Below are positions 1 to 5,763 of a DNA stretch of 8,857 bases, one piece after another. The DNA lies in NCBI GenBank assembly GCA_946645735.1, contig CAMPCK010000023.1, forward strand, positions 1 to 8,857, given 5' to 3'. Under the pieces are notes generated by a model that had not been told where the DNA came from, did not search any database, and was given only the letters and a program-made list of their open reading frames with translations. The stretch is from an uncultured Clostridia bacterium. GTDB lineage: Bacteria; Bacillota_A; Clostridia; Peptostreptococcales; Anaerovoracaceae. The first letter of the stretch is position 1. Each line of letters starts with the position of its first letter. A program made the translations under genes and the position numbers.

Positions 1-1
1 A

Positions 2-169
2 GCCGGCGGCATCGAATGGCTCTGCCAGAACACAAAGAGCTACAAGGTGGGACAGCAGGTCTCCATCGGAGTGGCTCCCGAGAATATACAGATCATGAAC
101 AAGCCTCAGTCCGAGGACGAAGAGGCTATTTCCCTTGAAGATGTTTTGGGCGAGGAACAGGATCAATGA
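2..169 (+). CDS. potA: PotA-like polyamine ABC transporter ATPase, C-terminal fragment
   Basis: This is the last 55 codons of a gene that begins left of the window. It ends at TGA 167-169. The fragment contains the sequence VGQQVSIGVAPENIQIM, which resembles the end of the C-terminal TOBE domain of PotA/MalK-type ATPases (usual pattern: VGxxVxVgIRPEdi). After it comes a very acidic tail, with nine Asp/Glu among the last 19 residues. None of the nucleotide-binding motifs (Walker A, signature, Walker B) is inside the window. The identity therefore rests on the TOBE-like ending and on the two permease genes that follow directly. Its stop overlaps the start of potB by ATGA (166-169), the usual arrangement in potABCD operons. 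The protein would be the cytoplasmic ATP-hydrolysing subunit of the importer. Identity as the ATPase is likely; polyamine specificity is inferred from context. Confidence 0.8.
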   Translation, partial: AGGIEWLCQNTKSYKVGQQVSIGVAPENIQIMNKPQSEDEEAISLEDVLGEEQDQ

Positions 170-948
170 GAAAACTCATGAGTGCACCCTTCATAGTCTT
201 CCTTCTGGCAGGAACTCTGATCCCCATGGGGGTCATAGCCTACTATGGTCTGACGGACAGGAGCGGTGCTTTCACAATTGAAAATATTCTTGCTGTAGGA
301 ACCGGAGACCATGCCAAGGCTCTGGGGCTTTCACTTGCCCTGTCCCTGGCTGCCACGGTGATCTGCCTTCTTCTTGCTTTTCCTCTGGGACTGATACTCA
401 AGGATTCAAAGCTTGGAAAGAAGGGCTTCATGGTGTTCATCTTCATCCTTCCCATGTGGATGAATTTCGTACTCCGCACCATGGCCTGGCAGGTTCTTCT
501 TGAAAAAAACGGGCCTCTGGGTTTCTTAGGCATAATCAACACATCATATGCGGTAGTGCTGGGCATGGTCTATGACTATCTGCCATTTATGGTACTTCCC
601 ATATATAACGCGCTGATCAAGATAGATAATTCCATCATTGAGGCGGCCTATGATCTGGGAGCGTCGAAGTCAACGGTGCTCACTAAGGTCATCGTACCTC
701 TTACCGTACCCGGAATCGTTTCGGGAGTAACCATGGTATTCGTGCCGAGCCTTACAACCTTCGCCATTTCAAACATGCTGGGCGGAGGCAAGGTCAACCT
801 CATCGGTAATATCATAGAACAGGAATTCACTACGACGTCGAACTGGAATCTGGGTTCGGGCTTAAGCCTTGTCATGATGATATTCATAGTAATATCCATG
901 GCTCTCATCGAGAAGTTTGACAAGAACGGAGAGGGGGCAATGATATGA
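166..948 (+). CDS. potB: PotB-like polyamine ABC transporter permease
   Basis: This 260-residue integral membrane protein is close to the usual PotB length of about 275. Hydrophobic stretches near residues 8-27, 53-76, 87-110, 127-147, 178-200 and 231-248 fit a six-helix type I importer permease. The EAA loop that docks on the ATPase is clear at residues 159-184: EAAYDLGASKSTVLTKVIVP followed by LTVPGI. With the downstream PotC half it should form the channel of a spermidine/putrescine-family importer. The ATG at 166 overlaps the potA stop (ATGA); a GAGGA at 152-156 lies 9 bases upstream, inside potA, so translation is probably coupled. The gene ends in another ATGA overlap (945-948) with the next gene. 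The family assignment is strong. The transported polyamine cannot be read from the permease; related PotB/CysW-type permeases carry other solutes, but the neighbours favour polyamines. Confidence 0.92.
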   Translation: MRKLMSAPFIVFLLAGTLIPMGVIAYYGLTDRSGAFTIENILAVGTGDHAKALGLSLALSLAATVICLLLAFPLGLILKDSKLGKKGFMVFIFILPMWMNFVLRTMAWQVLLEKNGPLGFLGIINTSYAVVLGMVYDYLPFMVLPIYNALIKIDNSIIEAAYDLGASKSTVLTKVIVPLTVPGIVSGVTMVFVPSLTTFAISNMLGGGKVNLIGNIIEQEFTTTSNWNLGSGLSLVMMIFIVISMALIEKFDKNGEGAMI

Positions 949-2888
949 GAAATCAGTCTTCAGGTCTTGCCCGCTTCGGCAAAGTTCTCTATCTCATTCT
1001 GATAGTGCTTTTCCTGTATCTTCCCATCGGAACTCTCATGGTGCTGAGCTTCAACTCATCAAAATCCATGGGATCCTGGCAGGGATTCAGCTTAAAGTGG
1101 TATCAGGAGATGTTCAGCAATCAGGAGCTCATGGAAGCTCTTGGAAATACTCTGACCATAGCTCTCTGGGCAAGCATCATAGCAACAGTCATAGGAGTTA
1201 TGGCATGCATCGCCATGAATGCCATGACGGACAGGAAGAGAAGCATTTTCATGGGACTCAACAACATCCCGCTTCTCAATGCGGATATCGTAACAGGTAT
1301 CGCCATCATGATGAGCTTCCTTCTCTTCGGCATTTCCCTCAATTACGGAACGGTATTATTTGCACATATTACCTTCTGTATACCCTACGTCATCTTAAGC
1401 GTAATGCCCAAGTTCAAGCAGCTTGAGAATCACACCTATGAAGCAGCCCTGGACCTGGGAGCAACGCCAATTTATGCATTCTTCAAGGTAGTGCTTCCCG
1501 ATATCATGCCGGGAATAGTTTCAGGATTTCTATTGAGCTTCACCATGTCCGTGGATGATTTCGTAATCACTCACTTCACAAGGGGAGCTGGTATAAATAC
1601 ACTTTCGACACTCATTTACAGCCAGCTCAAGATCGGAGTAAGGCCCACCTTGTTTGCACTGTCCACGGTGATCTTCGTAGTGGTGCTTCTGGTACTCGTA
1701 GTTTCCAACTTCGTGAGAGGTGATGAAGAGGAAGAGGCAAAGAAGGCTGCCAGGTCCGGCAAGGAATATGTCTACAAGGGGGGCATGTCCACCAGAAAGA
1801 CCCTTGCCATCATCCTTTGCGTCGTGGTGGCCATGGCTGTAGCCATACGCTTCACTCCTTCAACTCCGGGAGAAGTTGGAGAGAAGGGCGTTGTATACGT
1901 ATACAACTTCGGTGACTATATCGACCCGGAACTCGTGGATGCCTTCTATGAAGAGACAGGTTATACCGTCGTATGCGACTACTTCGATACCAATGAAGAA
2001 ATGTATCCGGTAATCAAGAACAACACGGCGGACTACGACGTGATCTGTGCATCGGACTATATGATAGACAAGCTCATCAAGGAAGACCTTCTCATGGAAC
2101 TCGAGTTCAGCCAGATACCGAACATCCAGTATCTGTCCCAGAATATCAGAGACTTCATGGAAGAGTTCGACCCTGGCATGTTCTATTCCGCACCTCACAC
2201 CTGGGGCACCTACGGTATTATTTACAACCGCGAGCTTGTTGATCCGGAAGACTTTGAAGGAGATGTTTCCTGGGGAATCCTCTGGGATGAAAAGTACGCC
2301 GGAAAGGTCATCATGCCCAACTCCATTAGAGAGGCTGACATGGCTGCTGCCAAACTTCTGGGATATTCCATGAATACCGTGGATGAGGATGAGATGAGAG
2401 CTATTACTGACAAGCTCATCGAACAGAAGCCTCTGGTATATTCCTATGCCAATGACAATGCAAGAGACCTCATGATCGGTGATAACGCTGCAATGGCCAT
2501 AATCACCTCCGGTGACGTCCTCTATGCACAGGAGGACAATGAGAACCTGGCATACGTGATCCCTTCGGAAGGAACGGAAGTATGGACCGACTGCTGGGCA
2601 GTCCCCAAGTCCTGCAAGAACTATGAGGGCGCCATGGCATGGATCAACTTCATGTATTCCTATGATGCTGCAGTTGCAAACTTCGAGTATCTTACATATG
2701 CAATACCCAACACCATGCTGGAGGACTACGTATATGAAGACTATATCGACGGAGAGATGCCGCTTTCAGAGATCGGCATCGTGAACCCTTCTGAGGAAGT
2801 GCTTGCAAACTGCGAGACTCTGAAGAACCTGGGACCTGAAGGAGACGACATGTACTCCAGGTACTGGAAAGAGTTCAAATCGAAATAA
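945..2888 (+). CDS. potCD: PotC permease - PotD binding protein fusion (PotCD)
   Basis: This single 647-residue frame contains two proteins that are usually separate. Residues 1-257 are a PotC-type six-helix permease with an EAA loop at 166-191 (EAALDLGATPIYAFFKVVLP, then DIMPGI). Residues 258-285 are a charged, probably cytoplasmic linker (DEEEEAKKAARSGK). Residues 286-302 are a seventh hydrophobic helix. Residues 315-647 are a PotD-like periplasmic-binding-protein domain, recognisable from VVYVYNFGDYIDPEL, ASDYMIDKL, the GYSMNT turn, VWTDCWAVP and the C-terminal YSRYWKEF. Because a six-helix permease ends in the cytoplasm, the extra helix is what puts PotD outside. Cys292 does not sit in a lipobox, so the domain is helix-anchored rather than a lipoprotein. 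GAGGGGG at 931-937 is 7 bases before the ATG, and the start overlaps the potB stop. The reading frame is open throughout, so this is not a sequencing-error join in what can be seen. Pocket residues are partly altered (see findings), so the exact polyamine is uncertain. Confidence 0.93.
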   Translation: MRNQSSGLARFGKVLYLILIVLFLYLPIGTLMVLSFNSSKSMGSWQGFSLKWYQEMFSNQELMEALGNTLTIALWASIIATVIGVMACIAMNAMTDRKRSIFMGLNNIPLLNADIVTGIAIMMSFLLFGISLNYGTVLFAHITFCIPYVILSVMPKFKQLENHTYEAALDLGATPIYAFFKVVLPDIMPGIVSGFLLSFTMSVDDFVITHFTRGAGINTLSTLIYSQLKIGVRPTLFALSTVIFVVVLLVLVVSNFVRGDEEEEAKKAARSGKEYVYKGGMSTRKTLAIILCVVVAMAVAIRFTPSTPGEVGEKGVVYVYNFGDYIDPELVDAFYEETGYTVVCDYFDTNEEMYPVIKNNTADYDVICASDYMIDKLIKEDLLMELEFSQIPNIQYLSQNIRDFMEEFDPGMFYSAPHTWGTYGIIYNRELVDPEDFEGDVSWGILWDEKYAGKVIMPNSIREADMAAAKLLGYSMNTVDEDEMRAITDKLIEQKPLVYSYANDNARDLMIGDNAAMAIITSGDVLYAQEDNENLAYVIPSEGTEVWTDCWAVPKSCKNYEGAMAWINFMYSYDAAVANFEYLTYAIPNTMLEDYVYEDYIDGEMPLSEIGIVNPSEEVLANCETLKNLGPEGDDMYSRYWKEFKSK

Positions 2889-2912
2889 TAACAGATCAGA
2901 TATGTATTCTTT

Positions 2913-2926
2913 AAATATTAATATTT
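2913..2926. repeat. 14-bp perfect AT-only palindrome
   Basis: AAATATTAATATTT is its own reverse complement. It lies 25 bases after the potCD stop and 33 bases before the -35 box of the next operon's promoter. It could be a protein-binding site or just AT-rich spacer; nothing in the sequence decides between these. Confidence 0.4.
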
Positions 2927-2937
2927 CATTAAAATTG

Positions 2938-2977
2938 TACTGTACTGCCATAAATACTTTGGCAGTACAGTATTTTT
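2938..2977 (+). terminator. Rho-independent terminator of the potABCD operon
   Basis: A 13-base left arm at 2938-2950 (TACTGTACTGCCA) pairs perfectly with the right arm at 2960-2972 (TGGCAGTACAGTA) around a 9-base loop, and TTTTT follows at 2973-2977. It lies 49 bases after the potCD stop. The stem is long but only moderately GC-rich and the T run is short, so efficiency may be incomplete. An AAAA at 2931-2934 before the left arm gives a weak T run on the other strand, but no gene there would need it. Confidence 0.85.
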
Positions 2978-2987
2978 ATGTTATAAT
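2959..2987 (+). promoter_or_regulatory. Strong sigma-A promoter with extended -10
   Basis: TTGGCA (2959-2964, five of six matches to TTGACA), a 17-base spacer and a perfect TATAAT (2982-2987) are preceded by TG at 2979-2980, giving the extended -10 form TGnTATAAT. The expected transcription start is near 2993-2995. It precedes the second operon, whose first convincing start codon is at 3076, leaving a leader of about 80 bases. The -35 box overlaps the loop and right arm of the upstream terminator hairpin. Confidence 0.85.
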
Positions 2988-3075
2988 ATACTATGTATTG
3001 GTATGATTGGGTGACTATGTGCCGCTCAGCCTACTAGATATAATATTAACTTATAAGACTGAGAGGGACAGCGAA
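2988..3075 (+). other. 5' leader of the second operon
   Basis: About 80 bases lie between the predicted transcription start and the ATG at 3076. The leader contains a second TATAAT at 3039-3044, but no acceptable -35 box stands 16-18 bases upstream of it. It also holds a 14-codon frame from ATG 2993 to TAG 3037 with no ribosome binding site. I see no riboswitch fold I recognise and no attenuator-like hairpin with a T run. Confidence 0.5.
3063..3067 (+). promoter_or_regulatory. Ribosome binding site fixing the 3076 start
   Basis: GAGGG lies 8 bases before the ATG at 3076. An in-frame TTG at 3007 would add 23 residues, but it has no Shine-Dalgarno sequence and would lie only about 13 bases from the predicted transcript start. 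The ATG is therefore preferred. Confidence 0.75.
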
Positions 3076-3993
3076 ATGTCTGAAAAGCAGAAAAAAAGAT
3101 GGGGAGACCGGCGTGACGGAAGACTCATGAGGGACATCGATCCCATGCATGCCATAGTTCCTTACGTATATCCCAACAGAGCGGATAACGAGGCCTTCAT
3201 CCAGGAATCCATCGAGATGGACCCTATCTTTAAATATGTCGACAAGAAGAATGCGGAACTCAAGGCTAAGGTAGAGAGGGGAGAACTTCCCGAGAGCGCC
3301 CTGGAGAATCCCTATAAGCCCTTCTATGTAATGCTCATGGGACTTGTGAAGACCATGTACTTAAGACCGGGTCTCAACCGTTTCGTAGCCAACATGAAGC
3401 TTTATCAGAAGGATGAAGTCAGTGTGGGATTCACGGTAAAGAAGAAATTTACCGATAATGCGGCTGAAGGTCTCGCCTTCAAGCACTTCGGACCGGAGAC
3501 CACCATGGATGACCTCTATTCGAAGATAGTTAAAGAAATAAACTTCGTAAAGGACGAGAACCAGGTGGACAACTCCGTAGACTTCATGGCCAAGTTCATG
3601 AAGCTTCCGCCCTTCATTCTGAGACCTGTTTTCAGGGTCATCCGCTGGCTGGACCGCCATGGAAGGGTTCCCTATGAATTCGTAAAGACGGATCCCAACT
3701 ATGCATCCTGCTTCATAACCAATCTTGGTTCCATCCATCTCAAATCCGGTTATCATCACTTAAGCAACTGGGGGACTACATCACTGTTTGTGATCATCGG
3801 TGAGAGAAAGATGAAGCCTTTCTATGATGACGAAGGAAACGTCACCATGAAACTCATGAATGATATCGGTCTTACTATAGACGAAAGAATCGCAGACGGA
3901 TTCTATTATGCAAAGTCCATCAGACTTTTCAAAAAACTGATGGCAGAACCTGAACTTTTGGATTTAAGAGCTGATGAGGAGGTAAATTACTAA
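3076..3993 (+). CDS. E2/CAT-fold acyltransferase-like protein lacking the catalytic His
   Basis: This 305-residue soluble protein has no signal peptide or membrane helix. It resembles the catalytic domain of 2-oxo acid dehydrogenase E2 enzymes (chloramphenicol acetyltransferase fold) over most of its length. Residues 79-105 match the E2 helix ending in PxLN (here RPGLNRF). Residues 112-138 match the VxIGxAV strand followed by GLxxP (here VSVGFTVKKKF and GLAFKHF). Residues 213-219 are FITNLGS, like the TNLG signature. Residues 267-275 (TIDERIADG) sit where E2 has the active-site sequence SxDHRxxDG. The His of HxxxDG is Glu270 here; Asp274 and Gly275 are kept. There is no lipoyl domain or E1/E3-binding domain, so it is not a normal dehydrogenase-complex subunit. 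It is first in its operon and one base ahead of an acyl-CoA ligase-like gene, suggesting it acts with an activated acyl group. Whether it catalyses transfer with other residues (His227 and His228 are nearby in sequence) or only binds is unknown. Confidence 0.8.
   Translation: MSEKQKKRWGDRRDGRLMRDIDPMHAIVPYVYPNRADNEAFIQESIEMDPIFKYVDKKNAELKAKVERGELPESALENPYKPFYVMLMGLVKTMYLRPGLNRFVANMKLYQKDEVSVGFTVKKKFTDNAAEGLAFKHFGPETTMDDLYSKIVKEINFVKDENQVDNSVDFMAKFMKLPPFILRPVFRVIRWLDRHGRVPYEFVKTDPNYASCFITNLGSIHLKSGYHHLSNWGTTSLFVIIGERKMKPFYDDEGNVTMKLMNDIGLTIDERIADGFYYAKSIRLFKKLMAEPELLDLRADEEVNY
3977..3983 (+). promoter_or_regulatory. Full-consensus Shine-Dalgarno for the acyl ligase
   Basis: AGGAGGT is embedded in the last codons of the upstream gene and lies 11 bases before the ATG at 3995. 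The upstream stop (3991-3993) falls between the site and the start, so ribosomes finishing the first gene can easily begin the second. Confidence 0.8.
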
Positions 3994-3994
3994 A

Positions 3995-5752
3995 ATGGCC
4001 TTAGGAAAGAAAGAAGAAAAGGAACAGACTGTTCCTGAAGTTAAAACTCCCTGGATAAAAAATCTCGGAAACGTTCCCGCGCATCTGGATTATTTCCAGG
4101 GATCAATGTACGACAAGGTAGCTAACGTAGCAAGGAATTATCCCAACAATATCGCCTACGATTTCATGGGCGGCAAAGTAAGATATAAGGATTTCATCAG
4201 GAAAGTCGATGACTGCGCAAGAGCTCTTGCCAATATCGGCGTCAAGGAAGGCGAGGCTGTAACCATCTGCATGCCTAACGCTCCCCAGGCTGTCATCATG
4301 TTCTATGCTGTAAACAAGATCGGCGGAATCGCCAACATGGTGCATCCCTTAAGCTCTGAGAAAGAAATCGAATTCTGCCTTAAACTGAGCAAGTCTGTAG
4401 TATGTCTCACACTTGACCAGTTCTACGGCAAGTTTGCAAATATAAGAGAAAACGTTTCATTGAGAAGCCTTATCCTCACATCCATCAAGGACGTGCTTTC
4501 ACCTGTAAAGCGCAAGGGATACTATCTCCTTGAGGGACGTAAGATCGCCAAAGTCCCTGCAACAGCAGAGATCGTATGGTGGGAAAAGTTCCTTCTTGAC
4601 GGCATGAGATACAAGGGACCCTATCATGCAAACAAGAAGGCTGATGATCCGGCAGTAATTCTTTACTCCGGCGGAACCACCGGCACTCAGAAGGGTATAT
4701 CCCTTACCAACCTTAACTTCAACGCTCTTTCACAGCAGATCGTTGCTACCAACCCCATGTTCAAGCCCGGCGACAAGATGCTGGCTGTAATGCCCGTCTT
4801 CCATGGCTTCGGACTGGGAGTATGCATACATTCAATGCTTTCCGAGGGCGGCAGATGCCTTCTCATTCCCAGATTCACTGCTGAATCCTATGCTAAGCTC
4901 ATCAAGAAGCATAAACCCAACTTCATCGCAGGTGTTCCCACTCTCTATGAGGCACTCTTAAGGATCCACACTCTTGACCATGCAGACCTTTCCTGCCTGA
5001 AGGGTGTATTCTCCGGCGGAGACAGTTTAAGCATCGAACTTAAGAAGAAGTTTGACAAATTCCTCAAGGATCACAATGCACCTATTCCTGTAAGAGAAGG
5101 CTACGGCACCACGGAATGCGTAACCGCATCCTGCCTTACACCTTCCCACTGGTATAAGGAAGGTTCCATCGGACTTCCTTTCCCCGACACCTATTACAAG
5201 ATCTGCAAGCCTGAGACAGAAGAAGAGGTACCTTATGGAACTGAAGGTGAGATCTGCCTTTCAGGACCTACTGTCATGAGAGGATATATAGATAATCCCG
5301 AAGAGACTGCTCATACCCTTCGTAAGCATAAGGACGGACTTACCTGGGTACACACAGGAGACTTGGGCATGATGGATGAAGACGGTTTCATTTACTTCAG
5401 ACAGAGACTCAAGAGAATGATCGTAACCTCCGGTTACAACGTATATCCTTCACAGATCGAAAATGTTCTCGATGCACATGAACTCGTTCATATGAGCTGC
5501 GTTATCGGAGTTCCCGATCCTCTGAAGATGCAGAGAGTAGTTGCATTTGTAATGCTTAAACCCGATGTCAAGGTATCTGAAGACGAGGCAAGAGAAATTC
5601 TTAAGAAGTATCTTGAGAAGCATGTCGCCAAGTTTGAGATGCCTAAGGAAATAGAGTTCCGTAAGGAACTGCCCAAGACTCTCGTAGGAAAGGTTGCCTA
5701 CAGAGTACTGGAAGAGGAGGAACTTGCTAAGTATCAGAACCAGAATCAGTGA
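3995..5752 (+). CDS. AMP-forming acyl-CoA synthetase (FadD-like acyl ligase)
   Basis: This 585-residue protein of the ANL adenylate-forming superfamily activates a carboxylic acid with ATP to an acyl-AMP and then normally passes it to CoA. All core motifs are visible. The phosphate loop is YSGGTTGTQKG at 224-234. The VFHGFGLG motif is at 268-275 and GYGTTE at 369-374. HTGD at 453-456 supplies the ribose-binding Asp456. The hinge region RLKRMIVTSGYNVYPSQIE spans 471-489. The C-terminal catalytic Lys566 sits in PKTLVGKVAYR. The N-terminus (ALDYF-like lead-in, then MPNAPQAVIMFYAVNKIGG) is of the fatty-acyl-CoA ligase type. There is no signal peptide. It follows the E2-like gene by one base and precedes the muramidase gene by 11 bases. 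The enzyme class is secure. Substrate chain length, and whether the acceptor is CoA or the neighbouring protein's pathway, cannot be told from sequence alone. Confidence 0.93.
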   Translation: MALGKKEEKEQTVPEVKTPWIKNLGNVPAHLDYFQGSMYDKVANVARNYPNNIAYDFMGGKVRYKDFIRKVDDCARALANIGVKEGEAVTICMPNAPQAVIMFYAVNKIGGIANMVHPLSSEKEIEFCLKLSKSVVCLTLDQFYGKFANIRENVSLRSLILTSIKDVLSPVKRKGYYLLEGRKIAKVPATAEIVWWEKFLLDGMRYKGPYHANKKADDPAVILYSGGTTGTQKGISLTNLNFNALSQQIVATNPMFKPGDKMLAVMPVFHGFGLGVCIHSMLSEGGRCLLIPRFTAESYAKLIKKHKPNFIAGVPTLYEALLRIHTLDHADLSCLKGVFSGGDSLSIELKKKFDKFLKDHNAPIPVREGYGTTECVTASCLTPSHWYKEGSIGLPFPDTYYKICKPETEEEVPYGTEGEICLSGPTVMRGYIDNPEETAHTLRKHKDGLTWVHTGDLGMMDEDGFIYFRQRLKRMIVTSGYNVYPSQIENVLDAHELVHMSCVIGVPDPLKMQRVVAFVMLKPDVKVSEDEAREILKKYLEKHVAKFEMPKEIEFRKELPKTLVGKVAYRVLEEEELAKYQNQNQ

Positions 5753-5755
5753 GGT
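5751..5755 (+). promoter_or_regulatory. Ribosome binding site fixing the 5764 start
   Basis: GAGGT overlaps the ligase stop codon and lies 8 bases before ATG 5764. An in-frame GTG at 5749 would add five residues and lies upstream of this site, so the ATG is the better start. It also gives a standard signal peptide. Confidence 0.75.
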
Positions 5756-5763
5756 ACATAGTC

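Noticed and set aside
3039..3044. Second TATAAT in the leader
   Set aside because: No -35-like hexamer lies 16-18 bases upstream and there is no extended -10 TG; the 2959-2987 promoter is far better.
3007..3075. TTG start adding 23 residues to the E2-like protein
   Set aside because: There is no Shine-Dalgarno sequence, it lies about 13 bases from the predicted transcript start, and the extra residues do not resemble E2. ATG 3076 has a good site 8 bases upstream.
3076..3993. Calling the E2-like protein a pyruvate or 2-oxoglutarate dehydrogenase E2 subunit
   Set aside because: It lacks the lipoyl and E1/E3-binding domains, the active-site His is missing, and no E1 or E3 genes are nearby.
5749..5763. 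GTG start adding five residues to the muramidase
   Set aside because: The ribosome binding site GAGGT (5751-5755) lies downstream of it, and the ATG gives a normal signal peptide.
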